Shown here: positions 53,352 to 62,994 of the stretch, piece by piece
How the letters are laid out: each line of letters opens with the position of its first letter
Position numbering within the stretch: the stretch's first letter is position 1
From: Ignavibacteriaceae bacterium
GTDB taxonomy: Bacteria > Bacteroidota > Ignavibacteria > Ignavibacteriales > Ignavibacteriaceae
NCBI GenBank assembly: GCA_013388545.1
Contig: JACAFB010000067.1
Coordinates: 62,001 to 126,000 of the forward strand
Direction: 5' to 3'
DNA: 64,000 nucleotides
Notes under the pieces: generated by a model
Database searches by the model: none
What the model saw: the letters and a program-made list of their open reading frames with translations, nothing else
What the model was told of the DNA's origin: nothing
Made by a program: the position numbers and the translations under genes

Positions 53352-54464
53352 ATGAATTATCAACAAGACGAAAGAATTATTTTAACTTTAGATGCCGGCG
53401 GAACAAATTTTGTTTTTTCGGCTATGAGAGGACTGAAAGAAATAGTTGCTCCAATATCTCAACCTGCTTATGCCGATGACCTTGATAAATGCCTTTCATC
53501 AATTATCAACGGCTTTACCAAAGTAAAATCTCTCGTTTCTCCAAAACCCTCTGCAATCAGTTTTGCTTTCCCCGGTCCGGCAGATTATCCTTCAGGAATA
53601 ATTGGTGATTTAGGAAACCTTCCAGCATTTAAGGGCGGGGTTCCACTCGGCCCAATCATTGAAGATAAGTTTAACATTCCGGTTTTTATTAATAACGATG
53701 GCAACCTTTTCGCTTACGGTGAAGCAATTGCTGGTTTTCTTCTGCTGGTTAATAATGCACTTTCTAAAAATAAGTTTGCCAGAAGATATAAAAATCTTCT
53801 TGGGATTACTTTAGGAACGGGTTTGGGCGCCGGAATTGTGATAAGCAACGAATTACTTGTTGGCGATAATTCAAATGGCGCTGAAATCTGGCTTATGCGA
53901 AACAAAATAAATTCTTCACAAAATGTAGAAGAGACTGTAAGTATAAGAGGGTTAAAAAAACTTTATTTGGATAACTGTTCCTACAACCATGAAATTGCTC
54001 CTGAACCGGAACAGATTTATCAAATTGCTTTGGGTGAATTTCCCGGCGACCGGGAAGCTGCAATTGATGCATTTAATAAATTTGGTGAAGCCGCTGGCGA
54101 TGCAATCGCACAGGCTATTACTTTGGTTGACGGATTGATAGTAGTAGGTGGAGGAATATCAGGCGCTTATTCACTGTTTATTAATTCTCTTATTAAAGAG
54201 ATGACTGGAAAATATTTGTTAAATACAGGTGATGAGATAAATCGATTGGATATTAAAGTTTATAACTGGGAAGATGAGAAAAAAAGAAATGAGTTCCTGT
54301 CGTTTAATCCTTCAGAAATTAATTTGAATAAATCAGGCAGTACAATTTTATACTATAAAGAAAAAAAATCAGCAATTGGACTTTCTAAACTCGGTACTTC
54401 AAAAGCAATTGCTGTCGGAGCATATGCATTTGCAGTTAACGAATTAAATAAAAATAAATTATGA
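53352..54464 (+). CDS. ROK-family sugar kinase
   Basis: This 370-residue ROK protein has the ATP motif LTLDAGGTNFVFSAM at the N-terminus, FPGPADYPSGIIGDLGNLPA, INNDGNLFAYGEAIAG and GITLGTGLGAGIVI. There is no N-terminal HTH, so it is a kinase rather than a repressor. The typical zinc-binding CxCGxxGCxE motif was not seen; an insert near 200-300 includes GREAAIDAF-like helices. In this operon it probably phosphorylates mannose or a related hexose released by the glycosidases. First gene of the operon; ATGA overlap with GH125. Confidence 0.88.
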   Translation: MNYQQDERIILTLDAGGTNFVFSAMRGLKEIVAPISQPAYADDLDKCLSSIINGFTKVKSLVSPKPSAISFAFPGPADYPSGIIGDLGNLPAFKGGVPLGPIIEDKFNIPVFINNDGNLFAYGEAIAGFLLLVNNALSKNKFARRYKNLLGITLGTGLGAGIVISNELLVGDNSNGAEIWLMRNKINSSQNVEETVSIRGLKKLYLDNCSYNHEIAPEPEQIYQIALGEFPGDREAAIDAFNKFGEAAGDAIAQAITLVDGLIVVGGGISGAYSLFINSLIKEMTGKYLLNTGDEINRLDIKVYNWEDEKKRNEFLSFNPSEINLNKSGSTILYYKEKKSAIGLSKLGTSKAIAVGAYAFAVNELNKNKL

Positions 54465-55906
54465 TAAGCAGAAGAAAATTTATAAAATCAACCGGTTTGA
54501 TTTTAGCATCATCAGTTTTAGGAAAGGAAGCTATGGCATATAAAATAAGTTCAGCATCCGAAAATGAATTTCCATCCCTGAGACCTAAGCCGGAAGATAG
54601 AAAATTCATAAGCGAAGCGGTTGAAGAAACAATTGCTCAGGTAAAATCACAAATTTATGATAAAGAGCTTGCATGGCTATTTGAAAATTGTTTTCCTAAT
54701 ACACTTGATACAACTGTTAATTTCAGGGTAGTTAATCAGAAGCCGGATACTTTTGTGATAACCGGAGATATTGAAGCAATGTGGCTCCGGGATTCATCTG
54801 CTCAGGTTTGGCCTTATCTGAATTTATGCTCTAAAGATGAAAAACTTAAACAGTTGATTGCCGGTGTAATTAACCGTCAAACGGATTGTATTCTTATTGA
54901 TCCTTATGCAAACGCATTTAATTTTACTGCAAGCGGAACCGGCTGGCAGGATGACTTCACCGAAATGAAACCGGAACTCCACGAAAGAAAGTGGGAAATA
55001 GATTCATTGTGTTATCCTTTAAGACTGGCTTATGGATATTGGAAAGCTGCTAAAGATATTTCTGTTTTCGATGATAAATGGAAAAAAGCTTCTTCTTTAA
55101 TCCTGCAGACATTCGGTGAGCAGCAATCCGATAAATTTTCATCTAATTATTCATTCCAGAGAAAAACAAGAAATGCAACAGACACTCTTCCTCTTGCAGG
55201 ATTTGGTAATCCCTCCAATCCCTGTGGTTTGATTAACTCATCTTTCAGACCTTCAGATGATGCTTGTATTTTTTCTTTTCTTATCCCATCAAATCTTTTT
55301 GCCGCTGTTTCATTAAATCAGATGGCTGAGATATTATTATCGGTTTATAATGACCGGGAATTAGCTGATAGATGCACAAAAATGTCGGAGCAGATAAGAC
55401 AAGCAGTAATCAAGCTTGCTGTTCATAATTCGGATTATGGTAAAATATTTGCTTATGAGGTTGATGGTTTCGGAAGTTCTTTGCTGATGGATGACGCTAA
55501 TGTGCCCAATTTAATTTCGCTTCCATATTTATCCTGCGTTATGGAAAAGGATGATATTTATCTCAGCACCAGAAAATTTATATTATCTGAAAGCAATCCT
55601 TTTTTCTTTAAAGGTAATAACTTTGAAGGAGTTGGATCACCACACACAGGAATGCAGAAGATATGGCCTCTTTCAATAATAATGAGGGCATTAACAAGTG
55701 ATGATGACCAGGAAATAATTATTTGCTTGAAAATGCTCAAACAATCTCACGCCGGTACAGGATTTATGCATGAATCATTTCATAAGAACGATCCGAAAAA
55801 CTTCAGCAGAGCCTGGTTTGCTTGGGCAAATACATTATTTGGCGAATTGATTTTGAAAATCTACAATGATAATCCCCGTCTGCTAAAAATGGATTTCACT
55901 AATTAA
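54461..55906 (+). CDS. GH125 exo-alpha-1,6-mannosidase, Tat-exported
   Basis: This 481-residue enzyme is of the DUF1237/GH125 family. It begins with a twin-arginine signal SRRKFIKSTGLILASSVLG, so it should be folded before export to the periplasm. Core motifs: DTTVNFRV, TGDIEAMWLRDSSAQVWPYL, DPYANAFNFT and MKPELHERKWEIDSLCYP, then DDANVPNLISLPYL and EGVGSPHTGMQKIWPLSI. GH125 enzymes remove alpha-1,6-linked mannose from N-glycan or mannan. It overlaps the ROK gene by ATGA, and the symporter starts 14 bp after its stop. Confidence 0.93.
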   Translation: MISRRKFIKSTGLILASSVLGKEAMAYKISSASENEFPSLRPKPEDRKFISEAVEETIAQVKSQIYDKELAWLFENCFPNTLDTTVNFRVVNQKPDTFVITGDIEAMWLRDSSAQVWPYLNLCSKDEKLKQLIAGVINRQTDCILIDPYANAFNFTASGTGWQDDFTEMKPELHERKWEIDSLCYPLRLAYGYWKAAKDISVFDDKWKKASSLILQTFGEQQSDKFSSNYSFQRKTRNATDTLPLAGFGNPSNPCGLINSSFRPSDDACIFSFLIPSNLFAAVSLNQMAEILLSVYNDRELADRCTKMSEQIRQAVIKLAVHNSDYGKIFAYEVDGFGSSLLMDDANVPNLISLPYLSCVMEKDDIYLSTRKFILSESNPFFFKGNNFEGVGSPHTGMQKIWPLSIIMRALTSDDDQEIIICLKMLKQSHAGTGFMHESFHKNDPKNFSRAWFAWANTLFGELILKIYNDNPRLLKMDFTN

Positions 55907-55920
55907 TAGATGAGACGAAA

Positions 55921-57870
55921 TTGAATCTAACTCTCTTTGACTGGCTGATAGTTGTTGTGATTTCTTCTTTAATGATCGGCAGCGTATTAATCACAAAAAA
56001 ATATATGCGGAGCGTTTCCGATTTTCTTGCAGCCGGAAGAACCGCCGGCCGCTATGTAATAAGTCTTTCCCAGGGAATGGCTGCGCTTGGCTCAATTACA
56101 ATAGTTGGAATGTTTGAAATGAATTACGTTGCCGGATTCAACCTGAGGTGGTGGGAGTTAACAACGGCAGTTATAATACTCGGGATTACTGTTTCAGGGT
56201 GGGTTGTTTACCGCTTTAGAGAAACCCGTGCATTAACTATGGCTCAATTTTTTGAAATAAGATACAGCAGGAATTTCAGAATATTTGCCGGATTAGTTGC
56301 CTTTCTTTCAGGAATTATAAACTTCGGAATTTTTCCGGCTGTTAGCGCAAGATTTTTTATTTATTACTGTGGATTTCCGCATTATATGAACGTTGCCGGA
56401 ATAGAAGTCTCGACCTTTGCTGCTATTATGTTCATACTTCTGGCTTTCGCACTCTTCTTCGTTTTTACCGGCGGGCAAATTGCAGTAATTGTTTCGGACT
56501 TTTTACAGGGAATTTTTGTTAATGTAGTTTTCATAATAATCATAATATTCCTGCTCTTGAACTTCGACTGGCAAACGATTTCTGCCGGTGTAAATTCAGC
56601 ACCTGATAATGCTTCGCTTATAAATCCATTCAAAACAAGTCAGACAAATGATTTCAATTTCTGGTACTTCCTGATCGGCATGATAGGTTTGATTTATGGC
56701 AAACTATCCTGGCAGGGAACTCAGGCTTATAATTCATCTGCAAAAAGCGCGCATGAAGCAAAAATGGGAGAAGTTTTAAGTAACTGGCGGAATATTCCTC
56801 AGTGGGGATTATTTCTGGTTCTCGTCCCGGTTGTTGCATTTGTTGTTATGCATAATCCTTTTTATTCTGTGCAGGCAAATAATGTTAATTCTATTTTATC
56901 AACGGTCGATTCTGAAGCAATTAAAAGTCAGCTTCGTGTTCCGCTCGTGCTTGTAGAAATTTTGCCTGTGGGATTAGTAGGTGCATTTTGTGCTGTTATG
57001 GTTGCGGCATTTATTGCAACTCACGATACTTATCTTCATAGCTGGGGAAGCATTTTAATTCAGGATGTTGTTATGCCTTTCAGGAATAAACCTTTTACCC
57101 AGCAGCAGCATTTAAGAGCATTGAAAATTTCCATTTTCGGAGTTGCAGTTTTTATTTTCATTTTCAGTTTATTGTTTCAGCAGAGCGAGTATATTTTCCT
57201 GTTCTTTGCAATTACAGGAGCGATATTCGCCGGCGGGTCGGGTGCTGTAATAATTGGTGGATTATACTGGAAAAGAGGAACAACTGCTGCAGCCTGGTCT
57301 GCAATGATTACCGGCTCGGTAATTGCTGTTGGTGGAATTATTATTCAACAATTATGGAAAGATTTTTTCATAAACGGTCAAATGTTTTGGGGAATTGCAA
57401 TGGCTGCATCTTCGCTCGTATATGTAGTAGTATCTTTGCTTGGAAAGAAAAATGAATTTGATATGGATAAACTTCTTAACCGGGGGAAGTATGAAATTAA
57501 AACTGATAAACAAACCGTTAGTTCCATTCATTTAAAAGGAATTAAAGTGCTCGGAATCGGAAAGGGGTTTTCTAATTTTGATAAGTATGTTTATTATATT
57601 AGTTATATCTGGACATTTGCCTGGTTTGCAGTTTTTGTCATTGGAACCATTTTGAATCTGTCAAATGAAGTCAGCAATGAATCTTGGCTTGAATTCTGGA
57701 AATATTATATTTTTATAAATCTTGGTGTTTCAATAGTTGTAATAACATGGTTTTTAATAGGTGGAATAAAAAACATTCGTGAAATGTTCAGCAAACTTGA
57801 CACCATGGAAAGAGATCAGAAGGATCATGGTTTTATTCTTAAAGAAAATTCAGAAGATACAAAACGATGA
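55921..57870 (+). CDS. Sodium:solute symporter (SSS family)
   Basis: This 649-residue membrane transporter has about 13-14 helices. SSS-like features include SDFLAAGRTAGRYVISLSQGMAALGSITIVGMFE at about 36-70, SGIINFGIFPAVSARF, TGGQIAVIVSDFLQGI, SWQGTQAYN and AAFIATHDTYLHSWGSIL. The start is TTG at 55921; the ATG 10 bases earlier is out of frame. It likely imports mannose or a manno-disaccharide released by GH92/GH125, in place of an outer-membrane SusCD pair (none is present in this window). It ends in ATGA overlap with GH92. Substrate inferred from neighbours. Confidence 0.9.
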   Translation: MNLTLFDWLIVVVISSLMIGSVLITKKYMRSVSDFLAAGRTAGRYVISLSQGMAALGSITIVGMFEMNYVAGFNLRWWELTTAVIILGITVSGWVVYRFRETRALTMAQFFEIRYSRNFRIFAGLVAFLSGIINFGIFPAVSARFFIYYCGFPHYMNVAGIEVSTFAAIMFILLAFALFFVFTGGQIAVIVSDFLQGIFVNVVFIIIIIFLLLNFDWQTISAGVNSAPDNASLINPFKTSQTNDFNFWYFLIGMIGLIYGKLSWQGTQAYNSSAKSAHEAKMGEVLSNWRNIPQWGLFLVLVPVVAFVVMHNPFYSVQANNVNSILSTVDSEAIKSQLRVPLVLVEILPVGLVGAFCAVMVAAFIATHDTYLHSWGSILIQDVVMPFRNKPFTQQQHLRALKISIFGVAVFIFIFSLLFQQSEYIFLFFAITGAIFAGGSGAVIIGGLYWKRGTTAAAWSAMITGSVIAVGGIIIQQLWKDFFINGQMFWGIAMAASSLVYVVVSLLGKKNEFDMDKLLNRGKYEIKTDKQTVSSIHLKGIKVLGIGKGFSNFDKYVYYISYIWTFAWFAVFVIGTILNLSNEVSNESWLEFWKYYIFINLGVSIVVITWFLIGGIKNIREMFSKLDTMERDQKDHGFILKENSEDTKR

Positions 57871-60821
57871 AGCACAGGAAATTTATTTTGTTAATTATGT
57901 CTGCACTAATTTCAACTGCATCTTCTCAGAACAAACCAGTTGACTATGTTGATCCGATTATTGGAACCGGAGGTCACGGTCATACTTTCCCTGGAGCTAC
58001 GCTTCCGTTCGGAATGGTTCAACTGAGTCCCGATACTGATATTGAGGGCTGGGATTGGTGCTCGGGCTATCACTATTCCGATAATTCAATAATGGGTTTC
58101 AGCCACACTCATTTGAGCGGGACAGGAGCTTCTGATTATGGCGATATACTTTTTATGCCAATTACTGGCAAACTTCAGCTTCAGCCCGGCTCAAAGCAAA
58201 ATCCTGATGATGGCTACAGGTCATTCTTCGATCATAAAGATGAAATAGCAGAAGCCGGTTACTATTCCGTTTTATTAAAAGATTATAACATTAAAGCAGA
58301 ATTAACTTCCACCGAACGGGCGGGTTTTCAAAGATATTCTTTCCCTGAATCAGACAGCGCATATATCATAATCGATCTTGAACATGGAATTCATGATAGA
58401 TGCGTTGAATCCAAAATAATTTTTGTAAGTGATACAGTAATTGAAGGTTACCGAAGATCTACCGGCTGGGCGAACGATCATACAGTTTATTTTAGTGCCA
58501 AGTTCTCCAAACCATTTCAAAAGCATGGAGTCTGTGATTCAGAAGGTTTGAGAGAAAATGAAAAAATTGCTTCCGGCAGAAACATTAAAGGATACGTTGC
58601 TTATTCAACTGAAGATAAAGAAACTGTTTTAGTAAAAGTCGGCATATCTCATGTAAGTATTGATGGCGCGAGAAGAAATCTTCAAGCCGAAATTGAAGGA
58701 TGGGATTTTGAGAAGGTCAGATTTGAGGCGAGGCAAAAATGGAACTTTGAACTATCAAGAATTGAAGTTGAAGGGAAATCTGAAGAGGCAAAGAAAATTT
58801 TCTATACAGGTTTATATCACTGTATGATAGCTCCCAACATTTTTAATGATGTTGACGGCAAATATCCCGGCAGCGATAAAAAAATACACACCGCTGAAGG
58901 ATTTCAGTTTTATACAGTATTCAGTCTTTGGGATACATTCAGAGCATTTCATCCACTTTTCACGATTATTGATGAGAAAAGAACGGCAGACTGGGTTAAA
59001 ACTCTTCTGCTTAAATATGATCAGTCGGGACTTTTACCAGTCTGGGAACTTGCCGCAAATGAAACCTGGACAATGATAGGTTATCCTTCTATCCCGGTTA
59101 TTGTTGATGCATTCATAAAAGGAATTTATAAATCTGAACCAAATAAAGTATTGATGGCAATGATAAAAAGTGCGAACCAGGATCAATTTGGATTGCAGTA
59201 TTATAAAAAGCAGGGTTTCATACCGGCAAATAAAGAACACGAATCCGTTTCAAAAACTCTTGAATATGCGTTTGAAGATTGGTGTATTTCTGAGTTTGCC
59301 AGGATGACTGGCGATGAGAAAGTTTACAATGAATTTTCTAAACGTTCTCAGTTTTATCTTAACCTGTTTGATCGTTCAACAGGATTTATGAGAGCAAAAA
59401 GAAATGGCAGCTGGATTAAACAATTCGATCCCTTCTCGGTAAGCGGAGATTACACTGAAGCAAATGCCTGGCAGTATAGTTTCTTCGTTCCTCAGAATAT
59501 TCCCTCTTTGCTTCAGCTTATGAATGGGAAAAATGAGTTCATTAAAAAACTTGACGAATTATTTTCGGTTACTCCGGTTCTTAAGGGAAGATTTCAGCCG
59601 GATATCTCCGGAATGATCGGTCAATATGCCCACGGAAACGAACCAAGCCATCACGTTGCATATCTTTATAACTATGCAGAATCAGGCTGGAAGACTCAGC
59701 AAAAAGTAAGACAAATAATGAGTGAATTGTATTCTGCCAAACCCGATGGTCTTTGCGGCAATGATGATTGCGGGCAGTTGTCTGCCTGGTTTGTTTTCAG
59801 CGCAATGGGATTTTATCCGGTTACTCCTGGCCTTCCTTTATATTCAGTTGGCTCTCCGATATTTGATGAAATTAAAATCAATCTGGAAAATGGAAAGAAG
59901 TTTATAATTAAGACGATTAATAATTCGGAGAATAATTTATTTATCAGTTCAGCAGTTTTAAACGGAAAATATTTTGATAAACTCTTTCTTGATCATTCGC
60001 TGATTAAAGCCGGCGGTGAATTAACCTTTGAAATGAATTCTGTGCCTGCTGATAACTGGGGAAAAATACACGAAGGGCTCGCCGAAATATTAAAACCCGA
60101 AGTTGAACTAACTCCTGTGCCTGTTATCATCGGCGATCATATGTCTTTTTACGAGCCGCAATTAATAAAAATAATTTCGGAAGAGCAAAACAGTAAAATA
60201 TATTTTACCACCGACGGAACGGAACCTGATGTTAACTCTTATTTATACAAAACACCTTTTGAGATTTCAGACACCAGAAAAATTAAAGCAATAAATGTTC
60301 AGAAAGGTTATTTAAATTCGATGCCTGTTGAAGCTGATTTTACAAAAATTCCCTTCAAGCGATCGATTGAAATTAAAAACCAATTCAGTGAAAGTTACAG
60401 CGCGGGAGGACAAAACGCATTGATTGATTTTATCAGGGGAACTTCCAGTTATAATACGGGTTTATGGCAAGGTTATGAAAAACAAGATCTTGATGTTATT
60501 ATTGATCTGGGCTCTGTTCAAAGTATCAATCATATTTCGTCAGGTTACTTGCAGGATATTGGAGTATGGATTTTCTTCCCCGAAAAAGTAAGCTACTTCC
60601 TTTCTGAAGATGGCATCGATTTTAAACTTGCAGCTGAAATAAAAAACGATTTTCCACAGGATCAGCAGGGAGCTTACATAAAGGAGTTTTCTAAGGACTT
60701 TACAAATCTTAAGGCGAGATACGTGAGAGTTCTCGCAAAGAATGTTGGCATCTGTCCCTCCTGGCACAAAGGGGCCGGGTATGATTGCTGGCTGTTTGCA
60801 GATGAGATTGTAATCGAATGA
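57867..60821 (+). CDS. GH92 alpha-mannosidase with C-terminal accessory domains
   Basis: This is a 984-residue secreted glycoside hydrolase of family 92. Signal peptide KFILLIMSALISTASSQ. The N-terminal domain has YVDPIIGTGGHGHTFPGATLPFGMVQLSPD and GFSHTHLSGTGASDYGD. The catalytic domain (about 320-720) has LWDTFRAFHPLF, GNEPSHHVAYLYN and GNDDCGQLSAWFVFSAMGFYPVTPG, with the aspartates implicated in catalysis. After 760 there are a chitobiase-type C-terminal domain (FTTDGTEPDVNSYLYKTPF) and an F5/8-type C-like domain (DVIIDLGSVQSINHISSGYL). GH92 enzymes are exo-acting calcium-dependent alpha-mannosidases, often alpha-1,2. ATGA overlap with the symporter. Confidence 0.94.
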   Translation: MKHRKFILLIMSALISTASSQNKPVDYVDPIIGTGGHGHTFPGATLPFGMVQLSPDTDIEGWDWCSGYHYSDNSIMGFSHTHLSGTGASDYGDILFMPITGKLQLQPGSKQNPDDGYRSFFDHKDEIAEAGYYSVLLKDYNIKAELTSTERAGFQRYSFPESDSAYIIIDLEHGIHDRCVESKIIFVSDTVIEGYRRSTGWANDHTVYFSAKFSKPFQKHGVCDSEGLRENEKIASGRNIKGYVAYSTEDKETVLVKVGISHVSIDGARRNLQAEIEGWDFEKVRFEARQKWNFELSRIEVEGKSEEAKKIFYTGLYHCMIAPNIFNDVDGKYPGSDKKIHTAEGFQFYTVFSLWDTFRAFHPLFTIIDEKRTADWVKTLLLKYDQSGLLPVWELAANETWTMIGYPSIPVIVDAFIKGIYKSEPNKVLMAMIKSANQDQFGLQYYKKQGFIPANKEHESVSKTLEYAFEDWCISEFARMTGDEKVYNEFSKRSQFYLNLFDRSTGFMRAKRNGSWIKQFDPFSVSGDYTEANAWQYSFFVPQNIPSLLQLMNGKNEFIKKLDELFSVTPVLKGRFQPDISGMIGQYAHGNEPSHHVAYLYNYAESGWKTQQKVRQIMSELYSAKPDGLCGNDDCGQLSAWFVFSAMGFYPVTPGLPLYSVGSPIFDEIKINLENGKKFIIKTINNSENNLFISSAVLNGKYFDKLFLDHSLIKAGGELTFEMNSVPADNWGKIHEGLAEILKPEVELTPVPVIIGDHMSFYEPQLIKIISEEQNSKIYFTTDGTEPDVNSYLYKTPFEISDTRKIKAINVQKGYLNSMPVEADFTKIPFKRSIEIKNQFSESYSAGGQNALIDFIRGTSSYNTGLWQGYEKQDLDVIIDLGSVQSINHISSGYLQDIGVWIFFPEKVSYFLSEDGIDFKLAAEIKNDFPQDQQGAYIKEFSKDFTNLKARYVRVLAKNVGICPSWHKGAGYDCWLFADEIVIE

Positions 60822-60828
60822 AAGTAAA

Positions 60829-61794
60829 ATGTTTTTGATTAGATCAGCTAATAATCCAATAATTACAAGGAAGGATATTCCTTCAGTTTTACCTCATCTG
60901 ATTGATGTCAGTTCAGTTTTTAATCCCGGTGCAGTAAAAATTGATGATAAATATCTGCTGATAATCCGTGTCCAGAACCGGGGAAGGGAAACACTTCTGC
61001 TCAAAGCCGAAAGTTCAGACGGTGAACATTTTAATATTTCTCAGAACCCTATTCACTTCGACGGAATTGAATCGGTTAAAGAAAAAATCTTTCACATTTA
61101 CGATGTGAGAATAACAAAATTGGGAAATATCTATTACCTGGTTTATGCAATGGATATGGAATTCGGATGCAGATTGGGTTTAGCATCAACAAAAGATTTT
61201 TCTGATTATAAATTTATGGGAATAATCAGCAATGACGATTCACGAAATGGCGTGCTTTTCCCGGAGAGGATAGATGGAAAATATCTGATGTATGAACGTC
61301 CGAATCTTTTCAGTCTTGAAAATGGGCCAAAAACAGGAAGTGCGATTTATCTTTCCGAGTCAATTGATTTAGTGAACTGGAGAAAATGTGGTCCTGTGCT
61401 TGAAGGAAGATTTCATTACTGGGATGAATTTATCGGGTCCGGACCGCCGCCTATAAAAACCAAATCAGGTTGGTTGAATATTTACCACGGTGTGGCTACT
61501 CACTTTGCTTCAAGTAATATTTATCAGGCAGGGGTATTTTTGAGTGATCTGAATAATCCTCAGAAAATAATTGCAAGAAGCAAGTACAACATTCTCGAGC
61601 CGCGCGAATTATATGAGCTAACAGGTCAGGTTGCCAATGTAGTTTTTCCAACCGGAGCAATAGTAGAAGAATATGACAGTTCCGGATTTGCTAAACCGGA
61701 AAGCGAGATAAAAATTTATTATGGTGCAGCTGACACTTGTGTTTGTATGTGCACATCAACTATCGGCGAAATAATTTCAGCAGCTTATCAATGA
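60829..61794 (+). CDS. GH130 glycoside phosphorylase/hydrolase
   Basis: This 321-residue five-bladed propeller enzyme of GH130 contains FNPGAVKIDDKYLLIIRVQNRGRE near the N-terminus, YDVRITKLGNIYYLVYAM, SRNGVLFPERIDGKYLMYERPN and GSGPPPIKTKSGWLNIYHGV. GH130 members phosphorolyse or hydrolyse beta-mannosides, such as Man-beta-1,4-GlcNAc from N-glycans. No signal peptide, so it acts in the cytoplasm on imported disaccharide. The TxxSxxP catalytic details cannot be settled by eye. It starts 7 bp after the GH92 stop. This gene, together with GH92 and GH125, points to N-glycan core use. Confidence 0.93.
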   Translation: MFLIRSANNPIITRKDIPSVLPHLIDVSSVFNPGAVKIDDKYLLIIRVQNRGRETLLLKAESSDGEHFNISQNPIHFDGIESVKEKIFHIYDVRITKLGNIYYLVYAMDMEFGCRLGLASTKDFSDYKFMGIISNDDSRNGVLFPERIDGKYLMYERPNLFSLENGPKTGSAIYLSESIDLVNWRKCGPVLEGRFHYWDEFIGSGPPPIKTKSGWLNIYHGVATHFASSNIYQAGVFLSDLNNPQKIIARSKYNILEPRELYELTGQVANVVFPTGAIVEEYDSSGFAKPESEIKIYYGAADTCVCMCTSTIGEIISAAYQ

Positions 61795-61803
61795 TATAAT
61801 TAA

Positions 61804-62907
61804 ATGAAGATGAAATTTTTTTTTCTGATCGCTTTTCTGTTATTCGTTGAATTTGCTGACGGACAGGATCGGGTACCAATTCCTCAGATTGAATATTCCC
61901 CTGAAAAATACATTTGTTACAGAACTTCCAATCCAATACAAATTGATGGTATAATTGATGAGAAGGATTGGCTTGCCGCCGATTGGACAAAAAATTTTGT
62001 GGATATCGAGGGCTTGTTGAAACCACTCCCATATTTTGAAACAAGAGTTAAGATGCTCTGGGATTCAAATTATTTTTACTTTGCTGCAGAACTCGAAGAA
62101 CCCCAATTATGGGCAACTCTTAAAAACCGCGACGATATAATTTTTTACGATAATGATTTTGAAATTTTCATAGATCCTGATGCTGACACATATAATTATT
62201 ATGAGCTTGAATTAAATGCTTTCAATACAGTTTGGGATTTGCTGATCGTTAAGCCTTACAGAGATGGCGGACCGGCAGTTCACAATTGGGATATCAATGG
62301 ATTATTAACCGCAGTTAAAACTTATGGAACATTAAATCTTACAACTGACCGTGATACCGGATGGACAATTGAAGTTGGTATTCCATGGAGTGTGTTAAAA
62401 GAGTGTTCGCGGGTAAACTGCCCTCCGCTTAATGGCGATCAATGGAAAGTAAATTTCTCACGCGTAGAGTGGGAAACCGAAGTTGTTGATAATAATTACT
62501 CAAAAAGAAAAGATCCTGTTACCGGTAAAATTCTGCCGGAAAACAATTGGGTCTGGTCACCGCAGGGTTTGATTAATATGCATTATCCGGAAATGTGGGG
62601 CCTGGTTCAGTTCACAGATCTGTCTGCGGGTTCAAAGGAAAGTAATTTTATTCACTCATTTGTTGACGAAGCAAGATATTTCCTGAGAAATATTTATTAC
62701 AGACAAAAGGAATATTTCATTGAGAATAAAAAATATGCATCCCGATTTTCTGAACTCGGTTTGTCACCAGCAAATATACCTGGATTTATATCCGAACCAA
62801 CTATTCAGGTTACAAAAAATCTCTTTGAGGCAAGACTCTATTTCAGGAACTCAGATGAATACCTTGTTATTTATTCGGATGGATTAATAATTTCACATTC
62901 GAAATAA
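61804..62907 (+). CDS. Secreted CBM9-like carbohydrate-binding protein
   Basis: This 367-residue protein has a signal peptide FFFLIAFLLFVEFADG, so it is exported. The carbohydrate-binding family 9-like domain covers about 30-235: SNPIQIDGIIDEKDWLAADWT, FETRVKMLWDSNYFYFAAEL, DNDFEIFIDPDADTYNYYELELNA and TVEVGIPWSVLK-type strands. The remaining 110 residues are unassigned. No glycosidase motif; it probably binds a glycan or is a non-catalytic partner. It starts 9 bp after GH130, as last gene of the operon. An inverted repeat at 62921-62961 follows. Confidence 0.88.
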   Translation: MKMKFFFLIAFLLFVEFADGQDRVPIPQIEYSPEKYICYRTSNPIQIDGIIDEKDWLAADWTKNFVDIEGLLKPLPYFETRVKMLWDSNYFYFAAELEEPQLWATLKNRDDIIFYDNDFEIFIDPDADTYNYYELELNAFNTVWDLLIVKPYRDGGPAVHNWDINGLLTAVKTYGTLNLTTDRDTGWTIEVGIPWSVLKECSRVNCPPLNGDQWKVNFSRVEWETEVVDNNYSKRKDPVTGKILPENNWVWSPQGLINMHYPEMWGLVQFTDLSAGSKESNFIHSFVDEARYFLRNIYYRQKEYFIENKKYASRFSELGLSPANIPGFISEPTIQVTKNLFEARLYFRNSDEYLVIYSDGLIISHSK

Positions 62908-62920
62908 AAATACAGCATCA

Positions 62921-62961
62921 ATCAGATTAATATAGAACAGATATCCTTAAGACAATCTGAT
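62921..62961. terminator. Possible terminator dyad after the mannoside operon
   Basis: ATCAGATT at 62921-62928 pairs with AATCTGAT at 62954-62961 across 25 nt, 13 bp past the stop of the CBM9-like gene and before a minus-strand gene that ends at 62995. The arms are AT-rich, and no T-run follows on the plus strand, so it is a weak candidate for ending transcription in either direction. Confidence 0.3.
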
Positions 62962-62994
62962 ATTGAAATATTAATAAGCTCCCTTTTAAAAAAT

